NCBI GenBank assembly: GCA_033675265.1
Contig: JAUJYZ010000765.1
Coordinates: 280,501 to 344,500, forward strand
From: Actinostola sp. cb2023
Taxonomy: Eukaryota > Cnidaria > Anthozoa > Actiniaria > Actinostolidae
DNA: 64,000 nucleotides
Direction of reading: 5' to 3'
Under the pieces are notes generated by a model. The model worked only from the letters and a program-made list of their open reading frames with translations, did no database searches and was not told where the DNA came from. Shown here piece after piece: positions 55,401-64,000 of this stretch (within the stretch, counting starts at the first letter, position 1; each line of letters opens with the position of its first letter). A program made the position numbers and the translations under genes.

Positions 55401-58400
55401 TGACTCCCATCAAGATAATTACTATATGGGTTACTATATGTATCACAGTTATTATTAATAGTATTAGTAAGAAAGCTTGTAGCTATTTGCTTACCGCAGT
55501 GACTCCCATCAAGATAATTACTATATGGGTTACTACATGTATCACAGTTATTAGTAAGAAAGCTAGCTATTTGCTTACTGCAGTGACTCCCATCAAGATA
55601 ATTACTATATGGGTTACTACATGTATCACAGTTATTAGTAAGAAAGCTAGCTATTTGCTTACCGCAGTGACTCCCATCAAGATAATTACTATATGGGTTA
55701 CTATATGTATCACAGTTATTAGTAAGAAAGCTAGCTATTTGCTTACTGCAGTGATTCCCATCAAGATAATTACTATATGGGTTAATATATGTATCACAGT
55801 TATTAGTAAGAAAGCTAGCTATTTGCTTACTGCAGTGATTCCCATCAAGATAATTACTATATGGGTTAATATATGTATCACAGTTATTAGTAAGAAAGCT
55901 AGCTATTTGCTTACCGCAGTGACTCCCATCAAGATAATTACTATATGGGTTACTACATGTATCACAGTTATTAGTAAGAAAGCTAGCTATTTGCTTACCG
56001 CAGTGACTCCCATCAAGATAATTACTATATGGGTTACTATATGTATCACAGTTATTAGTAATAAAAGCTAGCTATTTGCTTACCGCAGTGACTCCCATCA
56101 AGATAATTACTATATGGGTTACTACATGTATCACAGTTATCAGTAAGAAAGCTAGCTATTTGCTTACCGCAGTGACTCCCATCAAGATAATTACTATATG
56201 GGTTACTATATGTATCACAGTTATTAGTAAGAAAGCTAGCTATTTGCTTACTGCAGTGATTCCCATCAAGATAATTACTATATGGGTTACTATATTGTAT
56301 CACAGTTATTATTAGTAAGAAAGCTAGCTATTTGCTTACCGCAGTGACTCCCATCAAGATAATTACTATATGGGTTACTATATGTATCACAGTTATTATT
56401 AATAGTATTAGTAAGAAAGCTAGCTATTTGCTTACCGCAGTGACTCCCATCAAGATAATTACTATATGGGTTACTATATGTATCACAGTTATTAGTAAGA
56501 AAGCTAGCTATTTGCTTACTGCAGTGATTCCCATCAAGATAATTACTATATGGGTTACTATATGTATCACAGTTATTAGTAAGAAAGCTAGCTATTTGCT
56601 TACTGCAGTGACTCCCATCAAGATAATTACTATATGGGTTACTATATGTATCACAGTTATTATTAATAGTATTAGTAAGAAAGCTAGCTATTTGCTTACC
56701 GCAGTGACTCCCATCAAGATAATTACTATATGGGTTACTATATGTATCGTTATTATTAATAGTATTAGTAAGAAAGCTAGCTATTTGCTTACCGCAGTGA
56801 CTCCCATCAAGATAATTACTATATGGGTTACTATATGTATCACAGTTATTATTAATAGTATTAGTAAGAAAGCTAGCTATTTGCTTACCGCAGTGACTCC
56901 CATCAAGATAATTACTATATGGGTTACTACATGTATCACAGTTATTAGTAAGAAAGCTAGCTATTTGCTTACCGCAGTGACTCCCATCAAGATAATTACT
57001 ATATGGGTTACTATATGTATCACAGTTATTAGTAAGAAAGCTAGCTATTTGCTTACCGCAGTGATTCCCATCAAGATAATTACTATATGGGTTTATACTA
57101 TATGTACCACAGTTATTAGTAAGAAAGCTAGCTATTTGCTTACCGCAGTGATTCCCATCAAGATAATTACTATATGGGTTACTATATGTACCACAGTTAT
57201 TAGTAAGAAAGCTAGCTATTTGCTTACCGCAGTGACTCCCATCAAGATAATTACTATATGGGTTACTATATGTACCACAGTTATTAGTAAGAAAGCTAGC
57301 TATTTGCTTACCGCAGTGACTCCCATCAAGATAATTACTATATGGGTTACTACATGTATCACAGTTATTAGTAAGAAAGCTAGCTATTTGCTTACCGCAG
57401 TGACTCCCATCAAGATAAGCACCATGTTGGTTTCATGAAAACTGTAAGTCAGAATGGAATTTGATGAATTAAATAGTAATCAATTACTATATATCATAAT
57501 CATACATTTTATGTTGCAGGGGTGGACACACTGCAATAGTACATGTTGCCAGCAATGTTGTGTACAACATATGTTGCAGGGGTGGACACACTGCAATAGT
57601 ACGTTGCAAGCAATGTTGTCCACACCTTCATACTAACATGTCTGCAAATGCCGGCGAAATAGTCATTGGTATTTGGGTTTCTTATGTTCACAATCTCAAA
57701 AAGTATTTCTCAAAAGGCTAGCAAATTACTACAACTACATGTACTGTACATCCAATAATTGATTTATTGTGTCATCATCAAAGTCAATAGAATCTTGAAA
57801 TCTTACCTGGAAATGGTACCCACAAGGTAGGAAAGAGTCACAGTCTAAAAGATCATAATTATCATGAATAAAAGATAAACAAATATCAAATTCAATATGT
57901 TGTTGTACGTACATAGGTGCCATGTTATAATAATAATAATAATAATATCTTTATTTATATAGCGCTATTTCATAGTATGTCAATAGCGCTTTACAGAGTG
58001 ATAATATAATAATATATATGATAATTATAATAATATGATATAGAAAATAATATAATTATAGTTATAATAAAGATACGTTTCTTCTACGTAAAGGATTCAA
58101 TATATCCGAACTTTCGGGCCCATGGCCCATCATCAGGGAATGAAGGCAATTCTAACGAACTTTCAGTTGGCGTAGAAAACACTGACAAATGACAAACGTG
58201 TTGCTATGCACGCGCGCAGTAAAGTGATAGAATTCTTTTACCGTTGAACACTTTGAGAGTGCGCGCTAATTCTAATAATTCACACTAACGCCGTAAAAGA
58301 GGAACATAATTATTAGGAATGGTTCTGCCACAGTCTCTATTAAAAATTGCGTTCTTATTTTTGGCAATTAACCAAGCCTCCGTCCATCTTCGTTTCGTCC

Positions 58401-61400
58401 AGTTGTTCTCACTGGCAAGTATCCTCGTGTCTACCCAAGAGATGTCATGGTTGTTGGTGTTTGCATGCTCTGATATTGCTGAACTGTCTGTTTTCGCCAA
58501 CCTAACATTAGCCATGTGCTCCTTCTGCCTTGTCTTTAATGCTCTTCCTGTTTCCCTTATATACACAGCCTCACAGTTACCACAGGGGATTTCATACACC
58601 ACACCTGTCTTCTTTTCTAAAGGAACCTCGTCTTTCGGTTTTGAGAGCAACTGCCTTAACGTTGTTAGAGGTTTAATGGCCGTTTTGATGTTGTAACCTT
58701 CTAAGACTCTCTTTATTCTCTCCGTCGTTCCTTTGACGTATGGTATTGTTGCAAAGCCACAATGCTCCTGTTCTTGTTTATTTGGGTCTTTGGGCCTTAG
58801 AAGATGCATGTGTGTCCTGAGAAAACGCTTGGGGTAACCATTGTCAAAACAGAGGCTTTTAAACACCGCGTGCTCTCTTTCTTTGCATTTGTCTTGATCA
58901 GTAGTTGGGATGGAATTAGCTCTATTACTCAGCGTTCGAATCACAGAAGATTTGTGTTGTGCTGGATGATGACTCCCAAAGTGCAGATATCTATCCGTAT
59001 GGTTCTTTTTGTGGTAGACTGTAATATTTATTAATACTTCCATCATCATTTACTGTATTCAAGGTGTCCAGAAAGGGTAAGCCCTCATGAGAGTATTACG
59101 TTAGAATTGCCTTCATTCCCTGATGATGGGCCATGGGGCCCGAAAGCTCGGATATATTAATTCCTTTACGTAGAAGAAACGTATCTTTATTATAAAATAT
59201 CAAATTATTCATTCTTGTATGTGACGTGGTTCTCATAATGCAAGCCACAAAAGAGTGTTGAATGTTAAAAGTGAGACCTTGAGAGACCATGAGATGTGCA
59301 TTTTAAATTCAAGCCTGTAGATTCTGAAAAAAAACCTCCAGATTTTGAGATTGGGGTAAAGTTTACATTTCACTATAAGCAATTCTTGGACCCATTCATC
59401 ACCCATAAAGAAGGATTTTTATAACTTAAATTGTATTGTCATTTCCAAAGCTGAATAGAGTGCAAACAATATAACCGTGAAATAGTACTAAATATTACTA
59501 ATTAGCATAAACCATCCAGTGGTCTATCGCAAATCCTACAATCTGATTGGTTCGCTACTAGTGGTCTATCAGCTCATAGACTCTGGGTAGAGGTAAACAA
59601 ACAAAATGGCGGCTTCGGGGTCACATTTTGCTAATGATTCAGAGGAGTTTCTAGACAAATTATTGTCTGTTGCTTGTTTCTGTCATTTTCTACTGACCTA
59701 CTGGATGGTTTATGCTAAAACAATTAGACTACTCGTTCTCGTTTTCTATGAACTAGATAGTCAACTCAGCGGTACGAGCCTCATTGACTATTGCCTCATA
59801 GAAACCTCGAACTCATAGTCTAATAAATTGTTAAATAGTTCTAAATAGTGTTACGTTATCTCTATTGTTTTCTATTGTTTCAGTGCTAGAGTAGTACAAA
59901 CACTAAAAGCGTGCAACATAAATAGTGCTAAATTATGCTAATTCTATTGTTTTCTTTTGTTTAATTAATAGTGCTATTTAGTACTTAAATAGTGCAAATT
60001 AAGTATTGCATGCTTTTAATGTTTGTAATCTATTTATAGTACCAATATTATTTTAGTACTGTTTCACAGATATATTGTTTGCACTCTACAAAACCACAGT
60101 TACAAAATTAACTTACAAATAATCCCAGGCCGATTACATTTCCAGGATAGCTCCTCCTATGGTGACAAGGAAAAGTTTTTTTTCATCAAAATATAAGATG
60201 AATATTGCAACTGAAATTATACACGTAGAGACATCTTTTCTTGGAGATATTGCAGAATTGTTTTAGAGCTGGAAAATTGTTTCTCTCTTCCTTTCTCCCA
60301 TCCACTCTCTCCAAAAGACACAATACGTCATGTACAAGTGTACATACCTGACACTGTCACAGCAAACCAAGACAAAATAAAGTACGAAGAACAAAACTCT
60401 GCAACATAAGAATTACAGTACTGTAGATAAAACAATTCAATGAGCTACATGATCATGTCATCAAAAAAAACCATGATTGCATTGTTTATTATAATTGCAA
60501 TTTAATCTACTTGCATCTTCTACATAAAAGAAATTAGATTTAGGAAAGGAACAGGGCTGTAATACTCTAAGTTGTCTCTTCTTCATGTTGTGTCAGCATT
60601 CTTTGCTAACATTTGCATTTATATTAAATTCAGACCATTACCATAATTTACTGTAAAGGAGATTGAAGTTTAATATATTGTAAAGCAATTTACTGCATCA
60701 GTAAATGTGATGCTATTACATAATAATGTAATAATGTAACAGAAGATTTGAATATAGCATTAAGTTACCCTTGCACAGTTTTCACTGTAATATGACAATG
60801 CCATATTAATACTACATGTACAGTAGGATCTGTGGATCAAAACTGTTCGGCACTGTATGCATACATGTGTACCTGGCTATACTCTACATTATGGTGAGTA
60901 CTATAGCCCACCATCCCCAGGCATGCATAGTAGCATATATGGGTCACTGGATGACTTGTTGAACAAGACTAACAGGTCTCTAGCTTAGTACTTACAGTGC
61001 TGAGATGTAGACTGGCAGTCCTCTCTTATCATAACGTACGAAATGATTGACTGGCTTACTAAACAAACAAAATGAAACAGAAACTTCAAATATATATAAA
61101 TATATATTGGTATTAGAGTGATTCCAATAAAGCTGGGCACTACTAATTAGCTGTCAGTGTTTATTAGATGCAAAGGAACAAAAGACAACAAAAGAGTGAG
61201 TGTCTAATAGTGTGTATTGGTGTAGTTAGTAATGCCCAGGTTTATTGGATAGTCCATCATTAGTAGTACACAATACAATATTACAGTACAGCATGGTATA
61301 TCAACTTTAAGAATACAGAGAGATAGGATAAATTGGTTGACATTTTGGTTTACATTTTGTGGTAATTAAATGTAAATTAAAATAAATAGGTAGGCTAAAT

Positions 61401-62974
61401 AAGGTAAGAATTTATTATTAAAATTATCTCTATACAATGTAGATATACACACTTTACCAGAACAAAAACAGGCAGATAGTCCCTACTGTGAATGAAAGTT
61501 GTAATGTAAGAATGAAGAACACCTGAGAAAGAACAACAACAAATCTTAATAATGAGCAACAATAATAAATACCAGATTGATTTCAAGCCATCAAAGCCCC
61601 AATTAACAACTCAGCTAATTAAGACCCTGCCTTTTGAACAAAACTGATCATGATGACAGTAAACGTGCAGGCAACTCCTCCTTCCCCTTCTCCTCTTCTG
61701 CTCTGTCCCTCCCCCTTTGTCGTCCATTTTCTCTCCTTCCCAGTCTCTCTCTTCTACACAGGAACCCCAAAGCTAAAAGGAGTTGCATGCAGGGGAGGCT
61801 AGTATCACCAGACATACTGGATCTTTAGTTGGATTCGTGTGGAAATCGAATACAATCAAAATAATTATGAATGCAATTGAGTTCACAATTTTTTAGCATT
61901 CGATTTCATTCGATTGTCGAATGCAATCAAATCCAATCATGTGATTGCATTTGATTCAATTCGATTTCTGAATCATTTGATTGATTAATTATGTTGGGTA
62001 GTCCTCATTAGTCCTCATTAGTCAATATTTCAAGTGCTGAGTTGAAATGTCATGGTCATAGAGCTCACGTTGACTACAATGTTATTGAATAGTGATGAGA
62101 CAAGTGGATGTATATAGTTTCTTTATTTTTCCTTTCTTTTAGTTGTATATTCACAACATTGTGTTATAGCCTAATTAATTAATTAATATATTTTCCAACG
62201 TCATTATTTTCTATTTCAATATATATATTATATCGTATTATCGTACATATAAACTCACACGGCCTGCCTCGATTAGCTTTGCTACCTGCAGGTCGTGTGA
62301 AATATTGTAAATACTTATTTATTATGAAATAAAGATTGATTGAAGATTGATTGATTGATACCAGTACATGAAAGCATATATACAGCTATTTCAAAAAAGG
62401 TTGGTGAAGGTTTTGTTGCATCTTGCATGTTGCATACCAAGCCCGAAATGCACTATGGGCGATGTGAATGGAGTCAGCGAAAGGTCACAACAATATGGAC
62501 TCTGGGAACTTTCCCAAACTTTGTCTTCGCAATATGGAGCCGGCATATTTTCTTCTGTATGTGCATGCTGACATTATTTACATAGGATCCACAATACATT
62601 TCGGGCTTGGTATGCAAGATGCAAGATGCAACAAAACCTTCACCAACCTTTTTTGAAATAGCTGTATATAGTCATTTTCGTATCAGTGGGAAACCTATCA
62701 AAGACATCTAAGACATATATTCAACCAATCACAGCATGCTCAACCAATCACTGATTAGAATCAGAATGCTTTAGACACGGCACGGTCACCGCATGGCACT
62801 GTCACCACACGAACCGCACCATAACTATTTCCCACTCATATGAAAACGACTCTATTTACTATCCAACCACATTGAACATACTGAACATGTACATTGTATT
62901 TCTTGTACATCAGCAAGTTAATTATTATAGAATGATTTTCAGATGTAATTACATAGTTACCTTTCTGATGAAAC
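52480..62974 (-). CDS. TMBIM/lifeguard-family protein, C-terminal 218 aa (11 exons, 5' end outside window)
   Basis: The - strand exons, 5' to 3', are 62961-62974, 61458-61522, 60996-61058, 60348-60398, 60117-60156, 57807-57844, 57396-57441, 55075-55116, 54023-54121, 53862-53909 and 52480-52629. All have GT/AG borders and phases chain to a TAA. The encoded order is family-specific: an FIRKV lead-in, then membrane spans around VFFILTLQLSFTVGTICLFL, ALVLFFVLYFVLVCC, RRSYPGNVIGLGLF, LSYLVGTISS, VLILMGVTALVCFSVMLFAC, QTKYDFTKWGG, FCCALVLFFMSIFTPVWLLL and FLAYDVQLIMGGKKYELSPE. The last span ends EYIFASLTLYLDIIKIFLLL. The YDxQ and SPEEY motifs are hallmarks of the BAX-inhibitor-1 fold. Lifeguard proteins sit in ER/Golgi membranes and modulate calcium and apoptosis in vertebrates. 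The sequence is closest in style to TMBIM1/2/3 (RECS1, FAIM2, GRINA); the paralogue is not resolved. Start and cytosolic N-terminus lie beyond the right edge. Confidence 0.92.
52855..53845. repeat. AGCAC/AGCAA pentamer-based array in the last TMBIM intron
   Basis: About 1 kb is built from AGCACTGTACAGCACAGCAA-type strings, with a longer-order duplication of about 500 bp (the blocks at 52925-53290 and 53405-53600 share order). Frames in all directions are open because the units lack stops. The array stops about 15 bp before the donor of the exon 53862-53909. Confidence 0.9.
54412..54572. repeat. GGGCCGTAGCC repeat, copy 2
   Basis: It starts CAGGGCCGTAGCCGACAG, carries GGTCCAGTTTCAACCAGACC and ends in CAAAAACTGGTGGCTGCGGCC. 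It is related to 3675-3832. Confidence 0.5.
54625..54845. mobile_element. foldback MITE in TMBIM intron
   Basis: The arms pair ACGTTTCTTCTTGAAATGAT-CGAGGGAGA with TCTCCCTCAATCATTTCAAGAAGAAACATTG. The outer parts are a looser pair, TGTGATCGAACGTCGAGTC / GACTCAACGTTCAAGC. Confidence 0.6.
55192..57420. repeat. 84-bp minisatellite carrying a copied exon end and splice donor (about 26 copies)
   Basis: Each unit, read on the - strand, contains TTATCTTGATGGGAGTCACT-GCG|GTAAG. This is the last 23 coding nt of TMBIM exon 57396-57441 plus its 5' splice site. About 60 nt of intronic sequence follow, including CTTTCTTACTAATAAC (a branch-point-like block) and CATATAG. The exon itself lies at the array's right end. 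Some units have GTC changed to ATC, or the donor's -1 G changed to A. A 12-nt insertion (TATTATTAATAG-type) recurs in several units. The + strand 28-residue-period frames are artefacts of the multiple-of-three unit. Confidence 0.93.
57512..57628. repeat. two-copy direct repeat in TMBIM intron
   Basis: ATGTTGCAGGGGTGGACACACTGCAATAGTAC, split by TGTTGCCAGCAATGTTGTGTAC, occurs twice with small differences (57512 and 57569). Confidence 0.8.
57930..58060. repeat. (ATA)n tail and GCGCTTTACA-type dispersed repeat fragment
   Basis: An ATAATA run is followed by TATATAGCGCTATTTCATAG and ATAGCGCTTTACAGAGTG, a motif common in dispersed repeats of marine invertebrates. It lies against the Penelope-like copy. 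Confidence 0.4.
58070..59195 (-). mobile_element. Penelope-like retroelement, 5'-truncated, with inverted tails
   Basis: The body is read on the - strand and encodes a GIY-YIG protein end (58285-59095). Its 3' tail lies at 58070-58165 (complement of CCTGATGATGGGCCATGGGC ... TTTACGTAGAAGAAACGTAT). An inverted copy of the same tail lies on the other side at 59100-59195. Penelope elements are known for such inverted partial ends. It is inserted in a TMBIM intron. Confidence 0.75.
58285..59095 (-). pseudogene. Penelope-like reverse transcriptase C-terminus plus GIY-YIG endonuclease, truncated
   Basis: The 254-aa frame (58285-59049) reads TVYHKKNHTDRYLHFGSHHP, then a linker with PYVKGTTERIKRVLEGYNIK and LRQLLSKPKDEVPLEKKTG. 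The nuclease region is VVYEIPCGNCEAVYIRETGR. It includes the CCHH-type Cys pair and the family's usual continuation ALKTRQKEH, HANTNNHDISW and CGRTIPNNY. The third residue of the YIG motif is Arg instead of Gly (YIR), probably disabling. Coding-like sequence continues upstream in another frame (GLPFLDTLNTVNDDGS) to about 59095, so there is a frameshift and the catalytic reverse-transcriptase core is missing. Confidence 0.8.
59196..60116. other. TMBIM intron with diverged MITE family D relative
   Basis: From about 59476 to 60080 TAGTACTAAATA/TAGTGCTATTTAGTAC blocks recur, and the stretch ends TAGTACTGTTTCACAGATAT, then TGTTTGCACTCTACA, like the end of family D. No exon is seen until 60117. A 70-residue open frame at 59606 has no exon borders. 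Confidence 0.4.
61115..61250. mobile_element. MITE family C, copy 2, in TMBIM intron
   Basis: It shares AGAGTGATTCCAATAAAG, GGGCACTACTAATTAGCTGT and GTGTAGTTAGTAATGCCCAG with 26613-26751. Confidence 0.8.
61660..61812. repeat. hairpin with pyrimidine-rich loop
   Basis: GCAGGCAACTCCTCC pairs with AGGAGTTGCATGC across a loop that is almost entirely C and T (61681-61755). The plan is the same as the terminal hairpins of the elements at 23345 and 38893. Confidence 0.55.
62258..62360 (+). repeat. probable LINE-type 3' tail
   Basis: The sequence GATTAGCTTTGCTACCTGCA, GGTCGTGTGAAATATTGTAA and TATGAAATAAAGATTGATTG, ending in GATT repeats, looks like the 3' end of a non-LTR retroelement with its short tandem tail. 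No coding remnant is present. Confidence 0.4.
62379..62667. mobile_element. MITE family B-related foldback
   Basis: The outer ends ATACAGCTATTTCAAAAAAG / TTTTTTGAAATAGCTGTAT match family B. The arms differ (GGTTGGTGAAGGTTTTGTTG, CATACCAAGCCCGAAATGCA) and pair over about 85 bp. Confidence 0.8.
62669..62852. mobile_element. MITE family A copy abutting the family B-related element
   Basis: The ends GTCATTTTCGTATCAGTGGG / CCCACTCATATGAAAACGACTC and the internal ATCACAGCATGCTCAACC match the other family A copies. The left end has lost its first two bases at the junction with the preceding element. Confidence 0.75.
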
Positions 62975-63260
62975 CTGTTGGTAAAATAAAGATATCAAGA
63001 AATCAGTCAATGGAACAAGCTAAATCATCATTTACGGGCTGTATATTAAAGCACGAAAAAAGTTTCAGGATGAACAGTATTGAGATAAAGGCAACGTTTC
63101 GTAGCTGTCATGACTTCATTATCAAGCTAAGTAATTATTTGAAAGTGTTCATCTAAATTTATACTATAACATAAAATATATATACCCAAAAAGGAAAGAA
63201 CGAATGAAAGAATGAATGAACACATGCATGTATGCATTGATGTACAAAACTTGCTTAATT
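62975..63260. other. TMBIM intron upstream of the microexon, no feature seen
   Basis: AT-rich sequence with a polypyrimidine-poor region on the - strand. The upstream TMBIM exon was not found here. Confidence 0.35.
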
Positions 63261-63591
63261 AAGGTGCGGTATTACGAGCAACAAAATTGTCGCGCAACAT
63301 TGTTCAGATCGTTGCATTGCAAGTTGCAGAGCAATTTTTCTCGTATTACCATCATTCGTGCAACTTGTCGCGCAACAAATTAAATTTTCGGTGTTGCAGG
63401 TTGCAAAATTTTGTTGCATGAAGTAGAAAGAGCTTCTACTTTGCACAACAAAGTTTTGCAACCTACAAAACGAAAATGTGTTGCGACAAGTTGCGTGTAT
63501 GGTAATACGAGAAACATTGCTCTGCAACTTGCAAAGCAACAATGTTGCGCGACAAGTTGCACGATTTTGTTGCCCGTATTACTGCACCTTT
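63261..63591. mobile_element. 331-bp foldback MITE rich in GTTGC
   Basis: The ends AAGGTGCGGTATTACGAGCA / CCCGTATTACTGCACCTT are inverted. The whole element folds back on itself through repeated CAACTTGTCGCGCAAC / GTTGCGCGACAAGTTG blocks. Confidence 0.85.
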
Positions 63592-63609
63592 AGTTTCCTT
63601 ATTAATTGT

Positions 63610-63709
63610 ATTCAATGCTCAATGCAATATTCAATGCTCAATGCAATATTCAATGCTCAATGCAATATTCAATGCTCAATGCAATATTCAATGCTCAATG
63701 CAATATTCA
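63610..63709. repeat. 19-bp tandem repeat, about five copies
   Basis: The unit ATTCAATGCTCAATGCAAT is repeated without change. Confidence 0.95.
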
Positions 63710-64000
63710 AATAAAACTCTGAACTTGAATTGCTGTATTTCCTCAATTTTATTACAAATATTGTTGTTGTTGTTTAATCGAAATAAGCCAGATATCTGCA
63801 TAATTTAACTTCATGATTTTAAAATGTATTGTATATAGCTTTGATTACATGTATAAAGGAATTATTGTTAGCAATAAAAGTTTTATGCTATCCCTCGTTT
63901 GTTGTTATAAGCTTTGGCGGGTTGAAGGGCCGGTTGGGATCTGGGACCTAGGGGGTACCCAATTTTGACGGCACTCACCATGATCAAAGATCTGGGACCT
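63710..64000. other. right edge of window, no gene supported
   Basis: It ends in a G-rich segment with GATCTGGGACCT occurring twice (63940 and 63989), which looks like the start of another dispersed repeat cut by the window edge. Confidence 0.35.

Noticed and set aside
55304..57438. Long + strand open frames of 255 and 368 codons with a 28-residue period
   Set aside because: They are the 84-bp minisatellite read in one frame. The unit length is a multiple of three, the opposite strand is the one carrying TMBIM exons, and there are no splice borders or domain features.
59606..59818. Small membrane-like ORF of 70 codons
   Set aside because: It sits within a TMBIM intron next to family D repeat debris and has no exon borders or recognisable homology.

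Overview
This window is nuclear DNA of an intron-rich, transposon-rich animal. Coding sequence lies in short exons with GT/AG borders, and all three metazoan-type genes whose exons chain together keep codon phase across introns. The four host genes are animal families (LRRFIP, MARCH-type RING-CH ligase, eIF4B, TMBIM/lifeguard). The dense foldback MITEs, a Penelope-like element, a tRNA-derived SINE and a Polinton-like element suggest an aquatic invertebrate. A sponge or cnidarian is plausible, but the sequence does not settle the phylum. I see no bacterial features.

Layout. 1-6.1 kb: the 3' half of a + strand LRRFIP-family coiled-coil gene; its introns hold a 54-bp minisatellite, a mosaic TIR element and a 1.6-kb array of 17-bp units. 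6.1-20 kb: MITEs, a 1.3-kb polypyrimidine tract, Penelope tails, and nested elements that end in hairpins. 20.0-25.7 kb: a + strand MARCH-family E3 ligase in two clear exons, whose intron carries a 1.75-kb TIR element with a perfect 9-bp target duplication. 28.27-34.54 kb: a 6.28-kb element with 1.1-kb terminal inverted repeats, 5'-AG ends and a perfect 6-bp target duplication, encoding unrecognised proteins; this is the best candidate for an undescribed system. 34.7-35.5 kb: a foldback element with a nested SINE. 35.74-46.71 kb: a complete + strand eIF4B gene of 10 coding exons (781 aa). 46.7-52.4 kb: intergenic foldbacks and MITEs. 52.48-62.97 kb: the last 11 coding exons of a - strand TMBIM/lifeguard gene (about 218 aa, cut by the window edge on its 5' side), including a 14-nt microexon. 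In this gene an exon end with its splice donor has been amplified about 26 times as an 84-bp minisatellite.

The host genes are unrelated neighbours: a Flightless-binding coiled-coil protein, a membrane E3 ligase, a translation factor and a multi-pass ER/Golgi-type protein. No operon logic applies. Most of the rest of the window is mobile or tandemly repeated DNA, often nested. A recurring theme is a minisatellite whose unit contains a 5' splice site copied from the neighbouring exon (LRRFIP and TMBIM).
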